Source: Candidatus Hydrogenedentota bacterium (GTDB taxonomy: Bacteria > Hydrogenedentota > Hydrogenedentia > Hydrogenedentales > JAGMZX01). From it: 64,000 nt of DNA. The notes under the pieces were generated by a model. The model was not told where the DNA came from. It did not search any database and was given only the letters and a program-made list of their open reading frames with translations. Location: contig JAKQEQ010000023.1 in NCBI GenBank assembly GCA_029556545.1, forward strand, positions 62,001 to 126,000, in the 5' to 3' direction. A program made the position numbers and the translations under genes. This document shows, piece after piece, positions 56,739-64,000 of this stretch; the first letter of the stretch is position 1, and every line of letters starts with the position of its first letter.

Positions 56739-57866
56739 GTGTCGGGTATCCGGAATGTAGCGCGCGTCGCGCGGCTGACCTCGCACGCAGAGTTGTTCCT
56801 GAGCAGTGCGGCGGATGAGTCCGTCGCCCCCGAGGATTTCCTCACGGCGTTGGGCGACTCGGCGCGGGCGCTCGGCGTCGAGATCGTCGCGCTCGACGTA
56901 TTCGGCGCGCTGCCGGCGGGCGGCCTCATGAACCATGTTCGCTCGGAGTGGCCGATAACGTGGGTCGGCGAAGCGGCACGATCGGGGAAATCGAATGCTA
57001 TCACCACAGAGGCGGCCCGAAACCCGAAACCCGTTTCTGCCAGCGCCGCGCAGGTGTGGGGCGTGCGCGGGTGCGCGGTGCGCCGGATCGCGATCGAGGG
57101 CCGCGTCGTGGGCAGTGTCATCGAGGACGATGCCGCGCGCTATTGCCGCTGCGGCGGCCTGCTCCCGCGCGATATCGAGGCGTCGCCGTCCGGGCAGACC
57201 TCGCAGGTGTTCGATCGCATGGAGGCGGCGCTAGCTCAGGCGGACATGGATTTCAGCCACGTGGTGCGCACCTGGTTCTTCAACCGCGATATCACCTCGT
57301 GGTATCGCGAATTCAACGACGCGCGCGACGAATTCTTCTATGCCCGCGGCGTCTTCGACGGTATCGTGCCGGCAAGCACCGGCATGGGCGGCGAGAACAC
57401 GGCCGGCGCCGCGCTGATCGGGGGCTGCCTCGCGATTATGCCGAAAACCGACGCCGTGGCGGTGCGCCGGGTGTCTTCTCCGTTGCAGTGCCCCGCGTTC
57501 GACTACGGCAGTTCGTTCAGTCGCGCGGTCGAGATAGCCGCGCCGGACTGTCGCCGGCTGCTGGTGTCCGGCACCGCCAGCATTGCCCCGGAAGGCCACA
57601 CGCTGTATCCGGGCGACGCATCGGCGCAGATGGATCAGACCCTGCGCGTGGTCGAGGCAATCCTCGAATCGCGCGGCATGGGTTGGGAACACGCGACGCG
57701 GGCCGTCATGTATTACAAACATGCCGAGTACCTGGCGGAGTTCGCGCGACAAGCGGCGGCGTTGCCGGACCTTCCGGTAGTATATGTTCACAACGACGTA
57801 TGTCGGGACGACCTGCTGTTTGAAATGGAGTTGGACGCCATCGAGGCGAACATGGGAGACGCATAG
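56739..57866 (+). CDS. RidA/YjgF-like double-domain protein (chorismatase-type architecture)
   Basis: 375 residues, GTG start. The C-terminal half has a RidA-like pattern (LLVSGTASIAPEGHTLYPGDASAQMDQTLRVVEAIL). The middle (SQVFDRMEAALAQADMDFSHVVRTWFFNRDI) reads like a second YjgF unit, as in FkbO/Hyg5 chorismatases and their relatives. Whether it is active on chorismate or is a RidA deaminase or binding protein cannot be told. It has no signal peptide and so differs from its neighbours, and lies 45 bases after the cytochrome gene. Confidence 0.75.
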   Translation: MSGIRNVARVARLTSHAELFLSSAADESVAPEDFLTALGDSARALGVEIVALDVFGALPAGGLMNHVRSEWPITWVGEAARSGKSNAITTEAARNPKPVSASAAQVWGVRGCAVRRIAIEGRVVGSVIEDDAARYCRCGGLLPRDIEASPSGQTSQVFDRMEAALAQADMDFSHVVRTWFFNRDITSWYREFNDARDEFFYARGVFDGIVPASTGMGGENTAGAALIGGCLAIMPKTDAVAVRRVSSPLQCPAFDYGSSFSRAVEIAAPDCRRLLVSGTASIAPEGHTLYPGDASAQMDQTLRVVEAILESRGMGWEHATRAVMYYKHAEYLAEFARQAAALPDLPVVYVHNDVCRDDLLFEMELDAIEANMGDA

Positions 57867-57869
57867 GCC

Positions 57870-58772
57870 ATGAAAAAATGCTTGGTTGCGCTGGTTTTGG
57901 CCGCTTTGGCGGCGGCGTGGCCCGGGCACGGGCGACGATATGCGGTGTGGGGACAGGCGGACCCCGCGGTCTGGACGGCGAAGGAGGTCCGCGTTGTCGA
58001 AGGCTTCAACGTGCCCGAATGCGTGTTTCCGGATATTGCCGGCGGCGCGGTATACGTGTCCAATATCGACGCGGAGGAGGGCGCGTATTGGAGCAACGAC
58101 CGGAAGGGCCACATTGCGCGGCTGACCCCGGAAGGCGACGTCACGGACGCGCGTTGGCTCGACAGCGGCCCGGCCGCGCCGATCAATTCGCCGAAGGGGA
58201 TGTGCCGTCTCGGCGATTACCTGTATTTCACGGATAACACGCGGCTGATGCGCGTCTCCCTGAAGGAGTCCGGCGCCGCGCCGGAGGAGATACGGCTGCC
58301 CGAGGCGCGCATGTTGAATGACCTGGCAAGCGACGGGAAATGCGTGTACGTGTCCGATACCAGCCTGGGCCGCGCATACCGAGTGGATGAGGCGGGTCTT
58401 GCGACGCACTTTTCGGCGATTCCAAGCGTCAATGGCCTGACCTGTCACGACGGGCGCGTGTATGCCGTGAGTTGGGACGGCCACGAGGTGTATGAACTGG
58501 ACCCGGAAGGCCGGGAACCCGCGAAGCCCTTCGGCTTGGCAAAACACTTCTCGAATCTGGACGGCATCGAGGCCCTCGAAGACGGCTCGTTCCTCGTCTC
58601 CGATTTCACAGGCAACAAGGTCTGTCATATCGCCGCGGACCGGAAGACGGTCGCCACGCTCGTCGAGATCGAATCGCCCGCGGACATCGGCCTCGACCAA
58701 GGGCGCGGCCTGCTCTATGTGCCGCAGTTCATGAAGGACCGCGTAAGCATTTATCGGTTGGCACGTCAATGA
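57870..58772 (+). CDS. exported SMP-30/gluconolactonase-like propeller
   Basis: 300 residues. Signal peptide MKKCLVALVLAALAAAWPGHG. Blades such as VPECVFPDIAGGAVYVSNIDAEEG, INSPKGMCRLGDYLYFTDNTRL and VNGLTCHDGRVYAVSWDGH have the SMP-30 style. The metal-binding Asp/Asn of true lactonases are not all evident, so it may only bind. 3 bases after the RidA-like gene, last in the operon. Confidence 0.75.
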   Translation: MKKCLVALVLAALAAAWPGHGRRYAVWGQADPAVWTAKEVRVVEGFNVPECVFPDIAGGAVYVSNIDAEEGAYWSNDRKGHIARLTPEGDVTDARWLDSGPAAPINSPKGMCRLGDYLYFTDNTRLMRVSLKESGAAPEEIRLPEARMLNDLASDGKCVYVSDTSLGRAYRVDEAGLATHFSAIPSVNGLTCHDGRVYAVSWDGHEVYELDPEGREPAKPFGLAKHFSNLDGIEALEDGSFLVSDFTGNKVCHIAADRKTVATLVEIESPADIGLDQGRGLLYVPQFMKDRVSIYRLARQ

Positions 58773-58802
58773 GATTGGCGGCGTGCTTCGCGCGCGGCGG
58801 AC

Positions 58803-59648
58803 TTACGCCCTGATCGGGTCGAGTCGGTCCCCGGCCAAGGGCGGCGACGCACTGTAGCACGCATCGAGATCGACCACGTGAACGCCCGCGCCGGTCCCAC
58901 GGTAGACGCCCTTTACCTGATACGCGATCGCGTCGCGCGTGATGACGGCCACGGCCATCTCCACGCCGGCGGGCGCGCGCTCCAGCCAGACGTCGGCGCG
59001 CGGATCGGAGAACAGCAGCCGTTGCCCGCCCGCGGCCACGCACGGCATAACGACAAACGCCCTCGGAAAACCGTCGTCGGCGCCTTCGCGAAACGCAACC
59101 GCCCGCACCGCGCCGAGACGCCGGAACTTCTCCCGCACGCGCACGGGCATCACGGGAACGGGACCATCCTGCCCCCGATTAACAGCGGCACCCCGGCCCG
59201 CATACCAGGGAGACAGCGCGCGCGCGAACGCGTATCGAGCAATCATCCGCGTCTTTGAGAGACGCTGCATCGGGCCGATCTCCACGACGCGAATGGTCCC
59301 GGCGGCCCGCACGCTCGTGTATGCGTTATAGCGGAACATGGGAGAGCGGTTGATCGCGTCGATGCGGGGCCCCTTCGTCTCCCAGCCCTCGAAGCGGCCC
59401 AGGATGCTCCAGCTCTCGAAGGCCTCGTTCTGGACCGCAATGCAGACCTCCGGACGCGCATCGAGGTTCACGCGCGTCTTGTTCATCAGAAACTCGCCGA
59501 AGATGACGGTCGCGTCATCATATGGCGTGATCGAGATCACCGGCACGCAGTTGGGCCGGCCCCGCGCGTCGAGCGTCGCCAGGAACTTCGGCGTGAACGC
59601 CCCGGCCAGCGCCGCCCGCACGCCTCCCTCGATAATCGCGTTGCCCAC
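58803..59648 (-). CDS. pyridoxamine 5'-phosphate oxidase-family protein
   Basis: 281 residues. N-terminal FMN-binding split barrel: FLATLDARGRPNCVPVISITPYDDATVIFGEF, with NKTRVNLDARPEVCIAV. The C-terminal 130 residues are less typical. The family binds FMN, F420 or haem; true PNPOx activity is not implied. It is convergent with the SMP-30-like gene. Confidence 0.8.
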   Translation of the reverse strand: MGNAIIEGGVRAALAGAFTPKFLATLDARGRPNCVPVISITPYDDATVIFGEFLMNKTRVNLDARPEVCIAVQNEAFESWSILGRFEGWETKGPRIDAINRSPMFRYNAYTSVRAAGTIRVVEIGPMQRLSKTRMIARYAFARALSPWYAGRGAAVNRGQDGPVPVMPVRVREKFRRLGAVRAVAFREGADDGFPRAFVVMPCVAAGGQRLLFSDPRADVWLERAPAGVEMAVAVITRDAIAYQVKGVYRGTGAGVHVVDLDACYSASPPLAGDRLDPIRA

Positions 59649-59798
59649 AGCCGTCCCTCCGTGTAGCGCCAGACGCGGCGCGCTCCCTGCGCGCCCTCCC
59701 CCGTGCTTGTCTCGTCCTCGTACTCGCCCGCCAGTGTACCACGATCACACCAGCGCTTGAACGCGGCCACGCGTCATCCACAGGAACGGCCTTCTTCC

Positions 59799-59822
59799 CG
59801 TGGCATGGGCATCTTGCCCATG
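59799..59822. repeat. dispersed hairpin repeat (copy 5)
   Basis: CGTGGCATGGGCATCTTGCCCATG, a half-unit of the family at 12651, in the gap upstream of the vapBC-type pair. Confidence 0.75.
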
Positions 59823-59875
59823 TCCGTAGCGGGCGGACTCAATCAGGAAATCAGCCACAAGAACTTGCTGTCTAC

Positions 59876-59926
59876 ACATCATGATGTCAACGCATCTTGA
59901 CATCAATTGTGAACACAGGGTATATT
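59876..59926 (+). promoter_or_regulatory. promoter and operator of the vapBC-type pair
   Basis: TTGACA (59897-59902), an 18-base spacer and TATATT (59921-59926) form a strong sigma-70 promoter. TGATGTCAA (59882) and TTGACATCA (59897) are perfect inverted repeats 6 bases apart; the second overlaps the -35. ACATCATGATGT (59876-59887) adds a further half-site. This is the expected layout for antitoxin autorepression. The predicted start of transcription is at or one base from the ATG 59933, so the mRNA may be leaderless. Confidence 0.8.
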
Positions 59927-59932
59927 TCAGGC

Positions 59933-60160
59933 ATGAGGACGACGGTGACCATCGACGACGACCTGCTGGCGGCGGCCAAGAGTCTTGCGCGCGCGCGCTC
60001 AGAATCTCTGGGACGCGTGCTTTCGGACTTGGCGCGACGCGGCCTGCACGCAACCCCGCGCGTAGTCGCGGCGACGGGCGGCTTCCCGTTGTTTCGCGTC
60101 CCGCGGGATGCCCATCCCATCACGTTGCAGGATGTCAGGAAGCAGGACGACGAACCGTGA
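59933..60160 (+). CDS. VapB-like antitoxin
   Basis: 75 residues, start MRTTVTIDDDLLAAAKSLARARSESLGRVLSDLARRGL, a ribbon-helix-helix-type DNA-binding domain of the CopG/VapB kind. The C-terminal FPLFRVPRDAHPITLQDVRKQDDE would bind the toxin. GTG of the toxin overlaps its stop (GTGA). ATG follows the -10 at the distance expected for a leaderless mRNA. Confidence 0.88.
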   Translation: MRTTVTIDDDLLAAAKSLARARSESLGRVLSDLARRGLHATPRVVAATGGFPLFRVPRDAHPITLQDVRKQDDEP

Positions 60161-60597
60161 GCGTCGGGCTGCTTGATGTAAATATGCTCATTGCCTTGGC
60201 GTGGCCGTCGCATGTCCACCATCGCGAGGCGCACACGTGGTTTGCGGCCAACCGCGCTTCGGGTTGGGCGACGAGTCCATTGACCCAGTGCGCCTTCGTG
60301 CGCATCTCGTCAAACCCGAAGATCATCCACGAAGCGGTCACGCCGATGGAGGCGCTTACGCTGTTGAAAGCGATGACCTCCCTTGAAGGCCACGTTTTCT
60401 GGCCGGATGACGTCCCGCTTTTTGGAGAGCCGGTCCCGACCGATCTGCTGGTCGGTCAACACCAAGTCACCGATGCCTACCTGCTGGGGCTGGCCATTCG
60501 GCACAAGGGCAGGCTGGTCACGCTTGATCGCGGCGTGGCGGCGCTTCTGCCGCCCCACAGCGCGCATCGCGCCGCGCTCGAGGTTGTGGCCGTCTGA
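60157..60597 (+). CDS. VapC-like PIN-domain toxin
   Basis: 146 residues, GTG start. The PIN domain has GLLDVNMLIALAWPSHVHHREAHTWF with the first catalytic Asp (Asp7), then TSPLTQCAFVRISSNP, HQVTDAYLLGLAIRHKGRLVTLDRGVAAL with the later acidic residues. Such toxins are ribonucleases held by the VapB partner. Confidence 0.92.
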   Translation: MSVGLLDVNMLIALAWPSHVHHREAHTWFAANRASGWATSPLTQCAFVRISSNPKIIHEAVTPMEALTLLKAMTSLEGHVFWPDDVPLFGEPVPTDLLVGQHQVTDAYLLGLAIRHKGRLVTLDRGVAALLPPHSAHRAALEVVAV

Positions 60598-60682
60598 GAC
60601 GGAAGGGGGCAAGCGGGGTCGCCAATAATGTAGAAGGGGCGCCCGAAATGGGCAGCGCCCGCGCTCACAGCATCCGAGCGCG

Positions 60683-60901
60683 TCACTTGGCGTCGCCGTC
60701 GCCGGGGACTTCCGTCAAATGCGCCATCGCGCGCCGGGAAAGTTCCTCGACGGTCATATCCTCCCAGAGCGACTGGCGCCAGAGGGTATAGTCGAACCGC
60801 TCCCGCTTTAGGAGAAGGATAAACCGTTCCACCTCGACGGCGTCCATCTTCTCAAACAGCGCCCGAAAACCCTCGGACTTGATTACCGCATCCGTTCTCA
60901 C
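60683..60901 (-). CDS. small putative antitoxin of a PIN pair
   Basis: 72 residues, GTG start overlapping the stop of the PIN gene by four bases (GTGA). MRTDAVIKSEGFRALFEKMDAVEVERFILLLKRERFDYT and LWEDMTVEELSRRAMAHL resemble the small proteins that accompany PIN proteins in cyanobacteria and others. Its gene comes after, not before, the PIN gene. Antitoxin role is inferred. Confidence 0.7.
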   Translation of the reverse strand: MRTDAVIKSEGFRALFEKMDAVEVERFILLLKRERFDYTLWRQSLWEDMTVEELSRRAMAHLTEVPGDGDAK

Positions 60902-61328
60902 GACTCGTCACTTTCGATAAGGATGAATTCAACGGGATTCACGACCCGTATGCCTTGGATTATATCACGCTTCCTGAGAATGCCGTTGTCCGTGGTAATG
61001 AAGAAGTCGGCTCCGGCGTCAACGGCGCACGCGATATGAAGGGAATCCTTGACCCCAACCCAAGATGCCGCAATTTCCGCGCTTCTCGGACGATGTTCTC
61101 ATTCTCAGAGCGACACGGCCCGCTCGCTTTTCTTTTCCACTCGGCAATAGACGTCATTACTTCCAAGTCAGGGTTGGCGGCGTTTTCGTATTCCAACATA
61201 TACGACCATACGAGACGTATCTCGCCACTTTGCACCATCTCCTGGATGAGCAGTTTTGCCTCCGTCTCGAGCAGAATCCGCTTCTGACTTTGATCATCGA
61301 AGGGACGATTGAAGCAGCACAAGTCCAT
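60898..61328 (-). pseudogene. PIN-domain protein gene with a single-base frameshift
   Basis: ATG 61328 starts MDLCCFNRPFDDQSQKRILLE, a typical PIN toxin N-terminus, and runs to ARKLRHLGLG. After the C4 run at 61053-61056 (G4 in the mRNA) the other frame continues as VKDSLHIACAVDAGADFFITTDNGIL and then RKRDIIQGIRVVNPVEFILI to a TGA at 60898. One more G in the run would give an intact protein. The lesion is at a homopolymer, so an assembly or sequencing error is possible. The downstream partner gene is intact. Confidence 0.85.
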
Positions 61329-61423
61329 GTATATCAGCGCCCACCCGCAAGGACTCAAGAACCGCCTCGCGCGTGCGCTCCTGCGCGTTGACCCCGGGCA
61401 GGTCCACAAGCCAGCCTGCGTGA

Positions 61424-62905
61424 TCATTCAAGCGCTACCGTGGGCTCGGCCGCGGCGGTGTCGTCGTTATCCCAAGCCGTGGCCGCGCCCACTTCCGGAG
61501 CCAAGACCTCGATGGTATTCGTCAGCACCCAGGGGGCCATGCCGATCGCGGCGCCGTCGCCGGTGTAGGTGATCTCGCCGGGCATGGGGAGCGCGGCTTC
61601 GATGCGGTACTTGCCCGGCTGCGACACGGCGAACTCGAAGGTGTCGCCGTCGTGGGAGGCGATGGATTTCCCGTTGCGGAGGAGGGTGAATTGGCAGGGC
61701 AGCGGCGACGCGGCGCGCAGCGTGAGTTCGGGTGAAAGGGCGATGCGCTCGCCCAAGGTCACCTGTGTCGCGCCGTCTTCGGCGACGAAGATGAATCCCT
61801 CGGCGTCAGCAATGAGGTTGAACGCGATGAAAGACCTGCCCGCGCGCAGGGCGTCGAGCAGGGCGGGTTCGCTCAACTCCTCGGCCAGTAGATGGGTATT
61901 GACGAACCGCGACGAGCGTTCGTAAGGGTCGAGGTCGATGCGAAAGAGTTGTTTATCCGGCGTCAGTTTGCCGAAAAGGAGGCGAAGCGGCAGCCGCGTG
62001 AGAAAGTTGAGCCGGAACTCGCGGATTTTCTTCTCGGGGTCGTTGTGGCCGGTGTCCAGGATCAGCAGCGTGTCTTGCGCGGTGTAGACGGCGCGCACGC
62101 CGACGTTCTGGTGGCAGTCGTTGGCCGCGATTGGGGTAAGTTTCCGGTACGTGCTGAGTACGTCCCATTTCTGTGTGAGCGTGCGAAGCGTCCACACGTC
62201 GAACATGCCGCGGAACGCCTGCTCGGGATATGCGAAGGAATTGATGACGAGGTCTTTCACCGTCTCGATACGACTGTTCTTGACTACCATGTTGAAGATC
62301 ATGTCGGTGTGGATGTTGTAGATTTCCATCGCATCGATCTCGGGAATGTCCCATGGGCGCGGGGCTTCGGTGTGGCCGAGGGCAAGCACGCCGCCCAATT
62401 CCCGGATTCTCCGGGCCAGCTCCGCCGGGTCGTCGTCTTGCGAAAAGACGGTGTCGTCCGGCAGTCCCCAGGGCATGAATCCCTCCTGCATCTCGAAGCC
62501 GCGCACAAAGAGGATGCCGTCGTGAATGCCTTTCCACCCGAGGGAGTAGTCGGCCTTGCCGTCCACCACATGGTCGGTCATGAAGATGAACTGGCACTTG
62601 GCTTTGTGGAGCGCTTCGACAATCTCGGGAAACTGCACCTCCGAGTCGTGGGAAATGTGCGAGTGGCTGTGCATCACGCCGCGGTATTCGGTCCATTCCG
62701 TCTTCAGGCTGACTGGTTGCCGAGTTTCCGCATATTCCCGCCAAACCGCCGCCTGGCGCGGGTACAGCCAGAAGCGGTAGTAGAGCTGCGGCGCGAACGC
62801 GCCGATGAAAAGCCCAATGATGACCAGCGCGGCGGCCACCATGACAAGACACCCGCAGCCCGCCGCGCGGCGCAGCCGACCCTTGCGTGGCTTTTGCTCT
62901 TCCAT
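61424..62905 (-). CDS. membrane-anchored CehA/McbA-type PHP metallohydrolase
   Basis: 493 residues from ATG 62905. One membrane anchor (residues 16-38: GCGCLVMVAAALVIIGLFIG). The PHP metal motifs are MHSHSHISHD (His79, 81, 83, 86), FMTDHV, GHTEAP and ANDCHQN. A C-terminal beta domain of about 110 residues follows. CehA/McbA members hydrolyse phosphoesters or carbamates; here the active site probably faces the periplasm. Confidence 0.85.
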   Translation of the reverse strand: MEEQKPRKGRLRRAAGCGCLVMVAAALVIIGLFIGAFAPQLYYRFWLYPRQAAVWREYAETRQPVSLKTEWTEYRGVMHSHSHISHDSEVQFPEIVEALHKAKCQFIFMTDHVVDGKADYSLGWKGIHDGILFVRGFEMQEGFMPWGLPDDTVFSQDDDPAELARRIRELGGVLALGHTEAPRPWDIPEIDAMEIYNIHTDMIFNMVVKNSRIETVKDLVINSFAYPEQAFRGMFDVWTLRTLTQKWDVLSTYRKLTPIAANDCHQNVGVRAVYTAQDTLLILDTGHNDPEKKIREFRLNFLTRLPLRLLFGKLTPDKQLFRIDLDPYERSSRFVNTHLLAEELSEPALLDALRAGRSFIAFNLIADAEGFIFVAEDGATQVTLGERIALSPELTLRAASPLPCQFTLLRNGKSIASHDGDTFEFAVSQPGKYRIEAALPMPGEITYTGDGAAIGMAPWVLTNTIEVLAPEVGAATAWDNDDTAAAEPTVALE

Positions 62906-62997
62906 GACGCGCCGTCCCTCCGATATTCGGCGCATGGTAGGGGCGGCGACGCGGCGCGATCAACTTCCCGGAGAACCGTGGTGCGGCCAATGAATCG

Positions 62998-63627
62998 TCA
63001 TTCGTCCGCGTCCTGTTTCTTCTGATCTTCGAGGTACTTCTTCATGGACTTGACGACGGTTGGAAGGTCTTTATTGAACACGATGTTCTCGATGAACTTG
63101 GGGAAGACGGTCCCGCTGTCCACGGCAATGGTATACATGACGATGCAGCGGTCCTCGCCATGCGGGCGGATGACCCAGCTTCCCCGCGTGTCGCGAATGC
63201 TGTTCTCCCGCGACTTGTCGAGTCGCCACGTAATCACGCCGGCCTCTTCGTCATACGTCTCGATGATGTGGTAGGTGAAGGTCTTGAACGCGACGCGGAC
63301 GGTTTCCTTGAGTCCCTCTTGTCCGTCCTCGGTCTTGTAGCGCGCGACCGCCACCAGATGCGGTTGGTAGTTGAGGTGCTCCTCGGCGTGGCTGAGAAGC
63401 CGCCAGATATCTTGCTTTGGTCGGTTGATAATGGTGAGGACGCGCCCGAACGCCTGAGCGGACCCGTCGGCGTCCTTCGCGCCCATCTTATAGACGACCA
63501 GTTCGTTCTTCTCGATCCGCTCGAGGTTCTCTTGAGTAAGGCACTTGTCCAGTTCCTCGACGGGCCCGGCCAGGGTCGTCATCGAGAAAGATATCAATAC
63601 CGGCAAGAGCCGCATCATAGATCGCAT
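62998..63627 (-). CDS. exported SRPBCC/START-like protein
   Basis: 209 residues from ATG 63627, where a signal peptide begins (MRSMMRLLPVLISFSMTTLAG). ATG 63654 is another possible start. The body has the START/Bet v1-like order of strands and helix (AFGRVLTIINRPKQDIWRLLSHAEEHLNYQPHLVAVARY, and GSWVIRPHGEDRCIVMYTIAVDSG). Such cavities bind lipids or other hydrophobic ligands. No catalytic residues. Confidence 0.75.
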   Translation of the reverse strand: MRSMMRLLPVLISFSMTTLAGPVEELDKCLTQENLERIEKNELVVYKMGAKDADGSAQAFGRVLTIINRPKQDIWRLLSHAEEHLNYQPHLVAVARYKTEDGQEGLKETVRVAFKTFTYHIIETYDEEAGVITWRLDKSRENSIRDTRGSWVIRPHGEDRCIVMYTIAVDSGTVFPKFIENIVFNKDLPTVVKSMKKYLEDQKKQDADE

Positions 63628-63798
63628 TTCCAGTCGTGTACGGTTGAGGCGCATGGCATTTGGTCTACTGGATTCCCGCACGAGCCAAGACATGTGGCTC
63701 ACGGGCCGACCTCGATGGTTACACGATACCGCATCATCCGCGACTCCAACTCGCGATCTGCACGATCCAGTCTACCACAAACCGCGGGAGGATGGCGC

Positions 63799-64000
63799 TC
63801 AGCTTGCGGCGGCCTGCTCGGCGGCGGCGGGCTCCGGTTCGCCCATGAGGTAGCGGTGGATGGACGCGGCGGCGGTGCGGCCTTGGCCCATGGCGCTGAT
63901 GACCGTGGCCGCGCCGGACACGATATCGCCGGCGGCGTAGACGCCGGGCACGGAGGTGGCCATAGTCTCGGCATCCACTTCGACGGTACCCCACTTGGAC
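63799..64000 (-). CDS. glutamate synthase small subunit-like FAD/NAD(P) oxidoreductase, C-terminal end
   Basis: The open frame enters from beyond base 64000 and stops at TGA 63799. VPGVYAAGDIVSGAATVISAMGQGRTAAASIHRYL is the closing FAD motif of GltD-type small subunits and related NADPH:ferredoxin-like oxidoreductases. An Ala/Glu-rich tail of 15 residues follows. The rest lies outside the window, so the exact enzyme is not settled. Confidence 0.75.
   Translation of the reverse strand, partial: SKWGTVEVDAETMATSVPGVYAAGDIVSGAATVISAMGQGRTAAASIHRYLMGEPEPAAAEQAAAS

Overview
The window is GC-rich, densely packed bacterial chromosome with no phage, plasmid or rRNA genes. Three things point to an uncultured lineage of the Planctomycetes/Candidatus Hydrogenedentes type: long (Gly-Glu)n linkers followed by a dockerin-like C-terminal module with the repeated motif IQFYNSGG; HzsA-related cytochromes fused to SUMF1 domains; and short dispersed palindromes that read as HGQDAHATG in frame. 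The assignment to Hydrogenedentes is an inference from these protein styles, not a database result.

Layout. 1-4 kb: the tail of an FG-GAP/VCBS protein and a minus-strand operon of two radical SAM proteins flanking a small unknown protein. 4-11 kb: a CoA-disulfide-reductase/rhodanese fusion, a ceramidase-like lipoprotein, a HicAB toxin-antitoxin pair and a large DUF5107/TPR protein. 11-15 kb: the classic translation cluster ffh-rpsP-khpA-rimM-trmD-rplS. 15-21 kb: an AT-rich control region with regularly spaced TTAC cores, then a six-gene operon sucC-sucD-korD-korA-korB-korC that converts 2-oxoglutarate to succinate through a ferredoxin-linked oxidoreductase. 21-32 kb: a membrane protein, a PKD/beta-propeller lipoprotein, a clan-A glycosidase, tRNA-Ser(GGA), a glycosyltransferase 9, a zinc dehydrogenase, serine acetyltransferase and a Gfo/Idh/MocA oxidoreductase. 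31-35 kb: a minus-strand operon of MBL hydrolase, LysM protein and ATP-type phosphofructokinase. 35-45 kb: five large secreted or surface proteins, namely an eight-repeat protein and an SGNH hydrolase sharing the same C-terminal module, with three tandem paralogues between them. 45-48 kb: PPi-type phosphofructokinase, PaaI thioesterase and DEAD-box helicase. 48-59 kb: two tandem HzsA-related/SUMF1 fusion cytochromes, a YVTN-propeller di-heme cytochrome, a double RidA-like protein and an SMP-30-like propeller, probably one operon. 59-61 kb: a PPOX-family protein, a VapBC pair with a clear operator/promoter, and a second PIN-type pair whose toxin is frameshifted. 61-64 kb: a CehA/McbA-type PHP hydrolase, an SRPBCC protein and the end of a glutamate-synthase-small-subunit-like flavoprotein.

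How it fits together. The metabolic genes suggest a ferredoxin-based heterotroph: KorDABC plus SucCD for the TCA segment, and two different phosphofructokinases for glycolysis. Many secreted propellers, glycosidase-like enzymes and repeat proteins suggest handling of polymers at the cell surface. The 48-59 kb cluster is the best candidate for a poorly described system: it carries six CXXCH haem motifs across three exported proteins and two SUMF1-type domains.
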